Shown: piece by piece, positions 35,040 through 45,759 of the stretch
How the letters are laid out: every line of letters begins with the position of its first letter
Position numbering within the stretch: position 1 is the stretch's first letter
Origin: Pleurostoma richardsiae
Lineage: Eukaryota > Ascomycota > Sordariomycetes > Calosphaeriales > Pleurostomataceae
Assembly (NCBI GenBank): GCA_030052745.1
Contig: JANBVO010000074.1
Coordinates: 1 to 64,000 of the forward strand
Length of the DNA stretch: 64,000 nt
Direction: 5' to 3'
Program-made: the position numbers and the translations under genes
The notes under the pieces: generated by a model
What the model was told of the DNA's origin: nothing
The model's input: only the letters and a program-made list of their open reading frames with translations
Databases searched by the model: none

Positions 35040-36058
35040 ATTCGAGATATGCAGAAGGGCTGTGTAATAATGCGCAATAACAGCTGGATTCCAACTCTGC
35101 GCGGTTGCGGGACGACGCGGCATCGTCTCGTTTACATAGTAGTAGTGATGAAGTCCTGTGACGACCTCGTGACGTCAACGCTGAATACTCGATAGGTTGC
35201 TGACCACTGGTGCGATCCCATCTACGGGGTCTAAATATGACATGATCTCTCCACCTCTATCCGCACCTTTCTATTTATTCCTCAGCAGCTGTATGGCGGC
35301 TATCATTTCCCAAACTACTACACGTTCTCGAGGCGTAGGCGTCGGCGAGAACCGTGCCACTGTGCCACTGTGCCACCGATATATGAGCCCAGGGACGCAG
35401 GATATCACCGACCTAGGCGGTCTGCCCCCTGCGCTGCCAACAACGTGCGGGCTTGATCCGCTGCGGGATGTCAGCGTGGACTATGGCCATAAAATCCAGA
35501 ATGCAGAGACAAAGGTCTCACGGCTCCACTATCCGAATATGACGCATGCATTCCTGCAGATAGCACCATAGAGCTGGCAGTCCATGATAGCCGCGAGAGA
35601 TATTAGCAGAGAGCTGAGATGCATGGCTTATGAAAGAGAGAAGTACCTTATTCCCCCAGCCACATAGCTCACCCACGAAGGCCGCGAAGGACAGGAACGA
35701 TTAGAACAGAGTCGCTGAGTGTCGTCTTCCCTCAATGGCTTCTCCTCTACCAGTAGATTGAACTTGTCAGGACCCGCATCAAACACGGCAGTGTGATCGC
35801 CTGGTTGAAAAGACATGGGCACGAGTATGCAAGCGTTCGAAAGGAGTACCAAGTCTTCCGTGCCAGAGAGGCGCTTAGTTCGAAGAGAGGGACGGGATCT
35901 TGCCGCAGTTAGACGTTTCCTTGTATTTACCGAACGTTAGGTATGACTAGACGTGAAGGGATCGCGTGGAACTGAAGTGAGGCAAGTGAGAACCTCGAAG
36001 CCGAACTGAGCTCCTCACGCTCTATTCTCGAGTGGGAATAGTGAAAACTCAGAAATCC
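35040..36058. other. intergenic region with an esterase relic
   Basis: Between the HhH-like and hydantoinase genes, both on the minus strand. Its only recognisable content is the esterase C-terminal fragment on the plus strand. A short minus-strand frame at 35852-35628 has no motif. Confidence 0.5.
35383..35571 (+). pseudogene. C-terminal relic of an alpha/beta-hydrolase (esterase fold 3)
   Basis: A 62-residue open frame reads like the last quarter of a hormone-sensitive-lipase-type esterase: LGGLPPALPTTCGLDPLRD carries the acid residue of the triad and YPNMTHAF its His. No HGGG oxyanion block or GDSAG nucleophile elbow lies in the few hundred bases upstream, which instead hold the start of the opposite-strand gene. 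I read it as a host gene fragment. It could be the last exon of a rearranged gene. It is not a copy of the esterase near 63 kb, which differs in this region. Confidence 0.55.
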
Positions 36059-39000
36059 TCAAATCTTTTGACATGGTTTTGTGCCAGCAGCGCCGAACTC
36101 GTCGATAACGCTTCGTGGAGGGCTATATTCTCCAACACCCTTGAAAGGGATGTCGAGGCCAAAGCCTGCTGGACCACCCACGTTCAGGCCCTTCGCAGTC
36201 TTCCAGAGTGGATGAGCAGGCAGGCCGATGACCCTGATCCGGAGCCCATATCTCAGGTCCTGTGAACCGATTGCCTCACCGTCCTGGCCCAGGATCGATA
36301 TCAGGTCCGGAACGGTGCAGACGATCTCGCCGGTCTCTTCCCCAGTAGCATCCGCCCAAGCTGCATAGAGATATTCGTTCTGAAAAGGGATGATCATATG
36401 ACGCGGATCTTTGGCACTGACGGACAGGGTAGAAAGCGACTCTTCCTGTTCATCATCGTCCAACGGCGCTAGCAGGACACTTCCCATCGTGTATCCTCCG
36501 CTAATATCTCGCCGAACATCGACTACTTTTCCGGCGAACAGCAGCTTGCCTGCTGTGGTGGCGAACTGTCATATCAATCAGTAAGGGGCCTTGCCCCAGT
36601 TACGCTTCTCTTCCTTGGCCTGCAATCAAGAGATTGACTCACGATTGCGTCCGTCAAGCTTGTCTTGCTTCTCCTTGCCATATGCACGGCTCGTCCTAAA
36701 TACCATGCCTGGGATATGGTGTTTGGGACGGCATATTTCTTGATCACGTCTCCGCTTAGAGGCTTGGCACATACGGCGCAACCTAGGCCGAGCTCAACCG
36801 CTGCTGTCCGGAGAAGTCTTTCCACCCGTACCGGAGAGTCGGCTTGCTAGATGACAGGTGGTCAGATCAAATCAACAGGCATTTGAGGGTGTTATTTCAA
36901 CCTACCATGATCACCGACACATTGCCCTTGGCATCCGCGAGAGCGCAGGGTGTGATGGGGTTCCCATACACATACGGTATGGCTACGCGACCGTTAGTAG
37001 GGTGCAATGACCTGGGTTTGTTTACTAACCGTGGTACATGGTCGGATATGCTCTTCCCATCGCATCGCCATCTACGACCGGAATATCGTACTCCACTCCA
37101 GTTGGGAACGCACTCATTCCGTTCCCTCCACCACTAACCGGTGCTGTTAGCATCCTAGGCTGTAAGCTTCGAGCCACTATGTAACTCACATTTCGTCGGT
37201 TAAGACGGCGTGGAAAGAACCTAAGCCAAGAGTCTTCCTCAGAGTGTCGATTCCCGTGCTGATCTCGCGTCCAGAGCCGACTCGCTCGTTGATAACGCTT
37301 GGCGCCCCGTACCAGGAGCCGAAACAGACGAGATCAGAGGCTTTGAGGGATGCAGGTGACACGACGCGCATCTTACCTTTGCCTCCGCTCCGCAGTATCC
37401 GCAGTCCCTGGAGGAGTTCGTGGTAAGACGGACCACCGCCCCCGGTGCCGAGAACGCCCGTGCCTGTTGCGATCAATTCTAGGTCGACTTCCGAAATATA
37501 CCACGTGCCATCCCTGACCTCTGGCTGATACGCATGAAGGTTAACCAGCAGAGACGGTTTCGTGGTCGGCTCTGCAGCATCCGGGACATGCGACTTAGAA
37601 CCTTCAAGCGCGCTCTTGTCAGTCGTTGCTTCGCCATCAACCTCGCATCCGCCGCTCGAAGTGGCATCCGGTACCTCAGGCACGGCGAGCCGCCCGACAG
37701 CTTTAACAATGATGCGCGTAGCACGATTGTGAGTGTACTGCAGCGGTATCTTCTCCACTGCTACAATCTTGACATCGTCCTTCGCTGCTCCCGCGTCGAC
37801 TGCACACTGGACTGCTTTTTCACAGGCAGCAACGAGCACTGCTTTCTCATCTTTGCCATCAAGTATCTCGATCAGGTCGATCTCGCCTGAAACCTTGGCG
37901 ATGGCCGCGCCAACTGCATTTGCGGCCCCGTGGTGGATCGGTCTTGTGCACCTCGCAACGTTGGCAAGATCTTCGGACACGAGTAGGGAACCGCCGCCCA
38001 CAAGGAGAACGTGCACCGGCGCGGAGGAGACTTTCATCTGCTCGACTACAGATTCAAGCATTCTCTTGATCTTCTTCTTCGCCTCCTCAACGATGCTCGT
38101 AGGAATGCTAGACACCTTCTCTGGATCACCAAGTTGGGCCTTCCCGGAGGCGACCATAACGTCAGTGGCAGTGAGAGTCGGGCCACCGAAGACAAGAGCT
38201 TGCTCTGTCAAATAGTGCCCCACTGAATCGGGACCGACTGTGAGGTTACCCGTGGCATCTGTCGAGATCTTGCTGCCTCCGCCGAGGCCGATAGAAATGA
38301 CCTCAGGCATGGAGAAAGCCGTCCTCACACCGCCCACCTCGACAAAGTTTGGGGCCTGGCGCGGAAATCCGGAAGACAGGAGAGCACAGACATCGGTTGT
38401 AGTACCGCCGATGTCCACTACGAGGACTTGGTGCCTTTCCTCTTCGGCTGCTTCGCCTGGCAACCTCTCTACCTCCAGACCCTTGGGCTTGTCCAGTCCA
38501 GCAAGGAATGCTGCCCCAGTCATGCTGTTGGTCGGTCCGCTCGCGAACGTCTTGATAGGGTACTCTGCGGCAGCGTCTGCATCGATGAGCGTGCCATCGT
38601 TTTGCGATAGATATAGAGGGCAGCCAAGCTGCAGGCGTCGCATGGCCGTCTTGAAACCCATGATCGTCCTCCTCGCTGTTGCAAGGATGGCCGCGTTCAA
38701 AATAGTTGCATTTTCTCTCTCCAGCAAGCCTGGCGGGCCAACCCCGCGGCTGCACACGATATCCAATTCCGGGACTAGAGCAAGCATCTGACGCTTACAC
38801 TCTTCCTCGTGGATTCCCCGGTGGTCCAGGGGTGAAAAGACCCCAACGAGCGCAACCGCTCGGATGCCAGAGGCTTGGAGAGCATGGACGCACTCTGCGA
38901 CCTGCGCCTGATCCAGTCGCGCAAGCTCGCGGCCGTCGATCTCGAGCCCACCGTCGAGATAGTAAGCCCCGCCATCCATAATCCGTCTCAGGCCCGCGGG

Positions 39001-39345
39001 GAAGTCGGAGAAAGGCGGAATTTGCCTGGTAAAAGGTCCGCATAAGCGAACGACGGCCACACGCTCCAGGCGTCGTGCGTCGGCTTCGATGAGGGCGTTC
39101 ACGAAGTGCGTTGTGCCGATGGTAACGCTGAGGATGCGGGACTTGACATCCGGGACGATGGACCTGCACTGCTCCAGAACTGTACTGATCGCGCTCGCGA
39201 TGCCGCTCGTGATATCGGGCGTGGTCGCTGACTTGCACGAGGCCATCACGCCGCGGCCCGGCATCTGCAGGGCCGTGATGTCCAACACGGCCGCATCCGT
39301 GTTAGTACCGCCCACATCGACGCCGATACGATACATGCCAGCCAT
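36059..39345 (-). CDS. hydantoinase A / DUF917 (S-methyl-thiohydantoin desulfurase-type) fusion
   Basis: Five exons, 39345-37190, 37133-37030, 36982-36906, 36846-36643 and 36565-36059, join in frame to about 1015 residues. The N-terminal half is hydantoinase A: IGVDVGGTNTDAAV at residues 7-20, LSVTIGTTHFVNAL, and a second phosphate-binding block VVDIGGTTTDVCAL near residue 310. From about residue 610 comes DUF917, with GTGVLGTGGGGPSYHEL, GNGMSAFPTG and PVVDGDAMGRAYPT, the last two crossing an intron that only one acceptor (37134) fits. HyuA-type proteins hydrolyse hydantoins or oxoproline with ATP. DUF917 has, as I recall, been renamed for an S-methyl-thiohydantoin desulfurase. No hydantoinase B part is present, unlike eukaryotic 5-oxoprolinase. 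The divergent NCS1 permease suggests a substrate partner. The true substrate is unknown. Confidence 0.9.
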
Positions 39346-40082
39346 GGTCAGACAGTTGCTTGAGCCAGTCCTCGATGATTGTTTGACGCTGTCCCTTTGC
39401 TCCTGCGAGTCTCAAGTGCGCGATGTGCCCCTATCTCTGGACTGACTAGTCTCAGGCCTTTCCGGTGTCGGCTATTGTCGAATCAACCTATCTTTCGTAT
39501 CGACACATCTCTTTGACACATTGCCCTGTTTGTCACCGTTCGCCGCCACGGTTGGCAAGAACCCAGAGCTCTAGAACCAGTGCTAGGCCGACGTGGCTTC
39601 GGCCAGCTGAGTCGACTATCTTTCATTGCTCGTGGGTCATTCGCCCTTGACCTATTCTGCGGGCTGGCCTTGACACGCGGCCCTTACGAGTTTGAATTGG
39701 GTCATAGGGCAGACTGCATCGACCGCCTGTGGAGTATCGCCGGGGGCCTATCTCTAACACCTTACTCAACACGTGGGTTTTTGCCGGAGGACCCCGGCCA
39801 CATGGCGATCAGCACGCGGTTGCGGACTGGAAACGGCTAGCAGCCCTGCCCACTCCCCGCCAAGTCATGCACTTAAGTAGCGGCGATAAGGACTTAACTA
39901 GTCACAACTAGTAGCTCCGCAGGAGACTGCCGCCGGTTCCAAATGCCGCGACTCTTATCTCTGGCTAATCGTGTCGTTGTCGCAGTAGGAATGCCGGCAT
40001 ATATACCGGCTTGGACCAGGTCTGCGCAGCACTTGGCGAGATACCTACGTATGAAACCTTGCCATTGACAGAAACTCTAACC
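39346..40082. promoter_or_regulatory. divergent promoter with six GATA-factor motifs
   Basis: The 737-bp region separates the hydantoinase fusion (-) and NCS1 permease (+). HGATAR, or its complement YTATCD, occurs at 39431-39436, 39488-39493, 39616-39621, 39748-39753, 39884-39889 and 39955-39960; about two are expected by chance. Fungal purine and uracil uptake genes are known AreA targets. Use of these sites is inferred. Confidence 0.5.
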
Positions 40083-42178
40083 ATGGCGGCTTGGGCTAAA
40101 AGGCTCCAAGTGCCTCAAACAACTGAGCTTAACCAGTGGATTGTAATATGCAACAGGATCGCCCGATTTTCTCTGCCGTGACTAACGCCGCTGCAGAACT
40201 ACGATATCCGTCCTATCGAGGCTACGAGACGAACCTGGGGGTTCTTGTCCTTTCACAACTACTGTGAGGAAAGCACCGACCATCCACTTGAGTGCCCGAG
40301 GACTGATTCGTCTGATTGGCGATAGGGCTCTTAATCAATACCAATATCTCAACGTATCTTACCGGAAGTGCCCTGATCCCGCTTGGCTTGACCTGGTGGC
40401 AGGCCTTGATTTGTGGGCTTTCTCTCGCCCGCGTCACCGCCCACTACTAAATTAACATAACGCAGGTATTATCGTCGGAAATCTTCTTGCTGCTGTCTTC
40501 GTCATTCTTAACTCCCTGCCCGGCGCATACTACAATGGTCAGCTTACCGATCACCCCTACAACCTGGTCTTACAAAGCTCTAGCTCACGCTTGATGTTCT
40601 CGCAGTCGGCTTCCCCATCGTCAACCGTATGGTTTGGGGAATGTGGGGATCGCAGTTCGTCATCTGGAACCGTATCTTCCTCTCGCTTGGTGAGTCACTG
40701 ATAGGAGAGGTCGTTTCTTGTTCTTGTCATTCTGACGTGCCGCAGTGTGGTAAGATGCACCTACAACTTCGGCACCGGGCCTCAACTTATGTCTTAACTT
40801 CGGCTAACAGGTACGGCTTCACGGCGTGGATCGGTGGAGAGTGCATCTACGTGATTCTCCAATCCTGGGACCCGAAACTCGAGGACCACATTCCAAATCA
40901 CATGGCTGCCGATACGGGCATGACCACTGCCCAGTTCGTCTCCTATATCGTCTTCTCGGTCATCAGCCTGCCGGTCATTTGGATCCGGCCACACAAGCTG
41001 CAGAAGTTCTTCTACTTCGCCAGCTCCGTGACCATTGTATTCTTTCTTGTGCTACTAATCTGGGCGTTGGCAACTATGGGCCCTGCCGGATTCGGCGACA
41101 CTATCCAGAACTCAACAGACATCAGCGCCACTGGTGGTCCTAATAGCGTTGCCTGGCTGATGGTGTACGGCATTTTCTCGACTATTGGCTCCATCGCAGC
41201 CGGAATCCTGAACCAGAACGACTATGCTCGCTTCGCTACCCAGCCCAAACACGCAATAGTCGGCCAGGCCTTTGCATTTCCCATATATGGCATCCTGTGC
41301 TCCGTCATCGGCATCCTCGTCACCGCCGCCACGCAGAACCGGTTCGGTGGAGAGGCAATATGGAATCCGCCGTCGGTCTTCTCCCAGCTGATTGTCAACA
41401 ACCCCAGTCCAGGCACACGCGCTGCGGCCTTTTTTGGCGGCTTGGCGCTTGTCATCTCGCAGATTGGTGTCAACGTGCCTGGCAACGCTCTTAGCGGCGG
41501 CTTTGATCTTGCAGCCACGTTCCCGCGCTACATCAACATCCGTCGTGGCGCATACATCACCGCCGTCTTCAGCGTCATTGTGAACCCTTGGAAACTCGTT
41601 AATACTGCCACGACATTCCTAACGGTGCTGTCGTCATACTCGGTCTTCCTCGGGCCAATGACAGGCCTCATGGTGACGGGTTATCTGATTGTCAACGCAA
41701 GAAAGGTCAACGTAGACGATCTCTACCGCGGGAGCTCATCCAGCATCTACTGGTTCACTGCCGGCCTCAATTGGCGCGCACCAGTCGCGGTTCGTGTGCA
41801 TCCCATCTCCTTACCATGTCGATTTTAGACTGACATGCCGCTCGCTAGTGGGCAGTGGGCTTCGCACCCTTAATGCCTGGTTTTATCGCAGCAGTCAACA
41901 CATCGGCTAGCGTGTCTGATGGCGCGACGGAACTCTACTACATGAACTATCTCTATGGATTCTGTGCAAGTGGTGTCCTATTCATCTTGCTCCATAAGAT
42001 CTTTCCCGCTGCTTCTCTTGATGAATTCGTCAAGAATAGGATGTCTCCTGGTGAGACTATGTTTCTGTCCAGAGAGAAGTGGGATAACCTCAACTACGAG
42101 ACTGGTGCCATTCTTGAAGGTGCTGGCAAGGATGAGTGTGGTGAAGTTAATGTTATGCCAGAGGCTAGCAAGGCCTAG
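40083..42178 (+). CDS. NCS1 family permease (uracil/allantoin/hydantoin-type), with 4-nt microexon
   Basis: Plasma-membrane carrier of the purine-related NCS1 family (Fur/Dal4 subgroup; bacterial Mhp1 carries hydantoins). Eight exons join to about 560 residues: 40083-40142, 40197-40263, 40326-40412, 40466-40537, 40606-40689, 40746-40749, 40811-41789 and 41849-42178. The first ATG reads MAAWAKRLQVP, followed by the family blocks RPIEATRRTWGF, TYLTGSALIPLGLTWWQA, NSLPGAYYN, GFPIVNRMVWGMWGSQF and VWYGFTAWIGG. Later SVAWLMVYGIFSTIGSIAAGI and the conserved GVNVPGNALSGG lie in exon 7. The microexon TGTG supplies most of VW in the VWYG motif; leaving it out shifts the frame. Spacing and phase of all seven introns (53-68 nt) agree. 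It diverges from the hydantoinase fusion gene, which hints at the substrate. Confidence 0.9.
40746..40749 (+). other. predicted 4-nt microexon (TGTG) of the NCS1 permease
   Basis: The left intron 40690-40745 (GTGAGT, TCTGAC branch-like site, pyrimidine tract, CAG) and the right intron 40750-40810 (GTAAGA, CTTAAC/CTAAC, CAG) are both normal. The 4 nt complete a Val codon begun in exon 5 and start a Trp codon finished by exon 7, restoring the family motif VWYG. Confidence 0.75.
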
Positions 42179-42705
42179 GCAACAAACTCTTAGCTCCTCA
42201 CCTGGTAGTCGATGATGTAGCATTCTTAAGGTTGGAGGTTGGAGACTAAGACATAATCGAGTTGCTCTATTCAATCGCCTCCGCAACATGATCTCAGACG
42301 TCTCAGGCTCTGTAATCCACGGTGTTGTGCTCTTAACCCGCCAACGCATTGATCTGGTTATTGGGAATTCAAATATGGTAAGCTGGAAGCATAGGCAATA
42401 ATTAGCTGGTATGGGGCACTCGGGCTAGTAGTGACGCTCAATGTACCGGATGTGCCAGGAAGCCCTAGATTTTAACCGTCGAACAACAAGCAGCACAGAA
42501 GCTGGTGTCGGCCCTGACATTAGCGGCAAGCAACCGAGCAAACAACAAACGAGAGCTTCGGATTCCGCTGGGATTTTATTATCAACGTGCAAGGTAGACT
42601 TGAGATAGCTTGTTAAGAACGTGGTCATAGAATAAACACTTTAAACTGAATCTACTTATTCACCTAAGAATCGAAGTTGTAAAAGCCGGCAATGTCGAGA
42701 GTTAA
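42179..42705. other. convergent intergenic region
   Basis: Between the 3' ends of the permease (+) and MDR dehydrogenase (-) genes. A 67-codon minus frame at 42628-42425 shows no motif. Confidence 0.6.
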
Positions 42706-43893
42706 TTACGGGAAGCGGATCACGACCTTATTCTCCAGATGATCGCTGTAGCGGCGATAATACTCCGGTGCTTCCTCAATCCCGATCTCCGAGCTGACGA
42801 CGAAACTGGGGGATGCCTTGCCAGTGGCAATGAGGTTGAGGAGCGGCTGCGCTTCTTCAAGGACAAGAACAATTCCGCTTCCAACAGTAAGTGCCTTGCC
42901 CCAGATATTTGCCACGGAAATGGGGACTTCCAAAGGAACTTGGTCAGCATACGGCGCGCCTGCGGTGCTGTTCTGGCCTCCGAAGTAGACTCCGGCGATG
43001 GCAATTCCCCCACCATATGCAGTAACGTCGATCATGTTGCTGACGACAATGCCGTCCTGTCGCTCGCCAGTCGCGTTGACGGCCTCAAAACCAACACAAT
43101 CCACAGCCCTCGTTACTCCGCTGGGCTCGGCTGCCATGATCTGTGCAACTGGGTCCGACAGGTTGAAGTTGACTGGAATAGCGCCAATTGAAGTCGCCAA
43201 GTCCAATCTGCTCTGGACATGATCAACAGAATATACACGCGAGGCGCCTCGGAGTATGGCGGAGTATGCCGCAAGCAGGCCGACAGGCCCTGCGCCGAAA
43301 ACGGCTACTGAGTCACCCGGCTCAAACCCGGAGTAACTGACAGCAGTCCAGCCGGTACTGAAAATGTCCGAAACCATGAGGTAGTCGAGTTCAGCGGTGG
43401 AGTTGGTCTCAGAGCCGTTTAACGGAATGGGAATCAGCGAGTCATCAGCGAAGGGTACCCGTGCATATTCGGCTAGTTCAAAGTCAATAGAGAGTCCCTG
43501 CAAACAATATGGGTGTTTCTCACCTTGCAAGCCGCCATAGTTTGGCGCACCGGTTCCGAAGGAGAGAGGATGGTTTTGGCCCCAGTGACCATCATCTGCG
43601 TTGTCTGGAATGATGACGTACTGGCCAGGCTGCAGGGACGAAACTTCGCTGCCAACCTCTGATATGTATCCGACAGCCTCGTGCCCCAGACCCCAAGGGA
43701 CGTTTGGGGAGCCAGCGAAACCATGATAGAAGTGCAAATCAGATCCACAGATCGCGGCGCTGGTGATGCGTACGATGACATCGGTCTGATTGACAATAGT
43801 GGGAACTGGCATATCGATAACTGACACGTTGTAGGGTTGGCCGAACCAGGCGACGGCTCGCATAGTGGCGTTAACGGTTTGAGCCAGTGCCAT
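42706..43893 (-). CDS. zinc-type MDR alcohol/formaldehyde dehydrogenase-like
   Basis: Single exon, 395 residues, NAD(P)-dependent medium-chain dehydrogenase/reductase. The catalytic zinc ligands C49 (in AAICGSDLHFYHG) and H71-E72 (GLGHEAVG) are present, as is the nucleotide-binding VAVFGAGPVGLLAA at about 197-210. The order of blocks fits the glutathione-independent formaldehyde dehydrogenase/threonine dehydrogenase branch. The usual four-Cys structural-zinc loop is missing: the segment between residues 95 and 135 has one Cys only. The substrate is open. ATG at 43893 is the only sensible start. It is the leftmost of a run of small-molecule enzymes reaching to the right end of the window. Confidence 0.87.
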   Translation of the reverse strand: MALAQTVNATMRAVAWFGQPYNVSVIDMPVPTIVNQTDVIVRITSAAICGSDLHFYHGFAGSPNVPWGLGHEAVGYISEVGSEVSSLQPGQYVIIPDNADDGHWGQNHPLSFGTGAPNYGGLQGEKHPYCLQGLSIDFELAEYARVPFADDSLIPIPLNGSETNSTAELDYLMVSDIFSTGWTAVSYSGFEPGDSVAVFGAGPVGLLAAYSAILRGASRVYSVDHVQSRLDLATSIGAIPVNFNLSDPVAQIMAAEPSGVTRAVDCVGFEAVNATGERQDGIVVSNMIDVTAYGGGIAIAGVYFGGQNSTAGAPYADQVPLEVPISVANIWGKALTVGSGIVLVLEEAQPLLNLIATGKASPSFVVSSEIGIEEAPEYYRRYSDHLENKVVIRFP

Positions 43894-45759
43894 CTTGTAG
43901 GATAAAAATCAAAAAGATTGCAAGACTTTCGTTTGGATTGCGAGGTGCCGGAGAGCGTGGGCATGACCAGCCATCGTCGGGTGCGGCTTGTCTCTTATGC
44001 TTGAACGAGATATACCTACCACGTGTCGTCGGTGTCCGCTGTGGATATCGTCACCACTCAGACGTAGTCCCAGGACGGGCATGCATCGTTTAGCTGATAC
44101 CACCCAAGGAATACATGACGTAGCTCTGGAGATTATCATAATGCCACACGAGCAGAATCTGCAATGTACAACGTTGGAGATATCCTGGGAGCGTATCTTA
44201 TTGACCCCTTTCCGGCGGAATTTTCTCGGAATCTAGATAGATGACCTGTGTTAATTGACTTCAGAAGTTATCTTGTCTGTCGGTGTATTGTCGGCCAAGA
44301 CAAGGAATTACTGGATCGTCTTTGAGCAAGATCGTCCACATGTTTGGTGATCCTGAGCGGCTCCTAGGGGTAAGCATCTTGCAGGAACGGGAAATGCGGC
44401 TAGTTATAAGCTACATGCATTAGCGCCGTCCCGTGTAGACTTATGAGTGGTCGCAATAAATTCACAAGCCCCGTGCTCTGTGCCACAAGCCCGGCACTCG
44501 GTCTAAGCCCCCGAAAGGAGGAGTTATAGCCCCGACAGATCGGAATTTATTTGCCATGAATTCCGTTTGTTTGTAGCATTGGATAGATTCAACAGTATCA
44601 GAAGAGCTCAGTTAAACTGCCGTAGTTCATCCGTACCTACAGGCTGGTGCAAGCGATTCAATGGGCCGTAAGACATTCTGTGATGCGACAGACACAGAGA
44701 GAAGAGTTGCCTTGTCGACCCCAATGTATCTTACAATTCGGTTGCGCGAGATTGATTCTGGAGATCGCCGGCGTCACGATTATGGTTTGCCATTCGTAAG
44801 CCCTCCTTTGCTACACATTGCTCTAATCCCTTCAGTCAGAGGCAAAATTTTCAGAATTCAGTAGCCAAAGGTTAACTCTCAGGCATTTAGACAAAGAAGC
44901 TAATGGTAGACGTCTTATCAACTATAATTGGGATACACTTCTCGGCCGATATGCATCTGATGGCCTGAATCGCGGATAAAGACTACAACTAATGTAAGTC
45001 TTCAGACAGCCCGCTGTCAGTCTGACACGCTCAAGAACAACGTTGAGAAAGAGAATCAGAGTCTTGATCTGCATAACTACACAAATCGGCTGCGAACGTA
45101 TAATTCTAAACGTCAAGTCCAGTATCTCAGCTCTGAGACCTCGAAGGGAATCCTACAAATAGAAGATACAAGTCATGAAGATGCGATTAATCGGGGAAAG
45201 GAAGGCGGCTGCAACTACATTTCGAACCACAAACCTGCCCGACATCATTGAGGTCTGGCAACTGGACACAGAATCATACCAGCCGGTTCAGCCTGTTGCT
45301 GAAATTTGCCAAGATCTCAGTAGCATTGATGCTAGGACCTAGCCGCTAGAGTGTAAGGTTGTCCCGTACGTTGCACCTTGCATGAGGTCCGTGTAGAGAT
45401 ATTACCAAGTCCCCTCTGCCATGTCAGACTTTGGACGGCGAGAATCCTCCGGATTGGATCTGGAGTTAGATCCCACAGGAGCTGAGCTTCGGAGTAGCAG
45501 GGAACTCACGAGACCATAGGATTCAATTTCTGTTGTTCCGCATATGTTGCTAGGAGTACCAACCCCACAAGGATATGATGCTTCAAAGACCGCCTTGGAT
45601 GTATTATCGCCTAGTCTGCTTTCCTTCTTGCAGGTTGCGACAGCAATGAAGCCCGGCCAAGTAACCTACAGGTATTTGGTCTACTGTCGCCGCCGGCATA
45701 GCTGCATGACACTAGGCCCAAAGTTCGTCTAAAACCTAGACCCACAACATGCCAAGCAT
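43894..45759. other. gene-free stretch, 1.9 kb
   Basis: AT-richer region between two minus-strand genes. A 55-codon frame from ATG 45175 and a 62-codon frame from 45544 read somewhat protein-like, but match no family I recognise. They may be relics of a lost gene. Confidence 0.5.

Noticed and set aside
34838-35195. Plus-strand frames antisense to the HhH-like gene
   Set aside because: They are mirror frames of a lysine-rich coding exon and show no motif of their own.
37155-37189. 35-nt intron in the hydantoinase fusion gene
   Set aside because: An acceptor at 37134 gives a 55-nt intron and restores the conserved EIGGGNGMS block.
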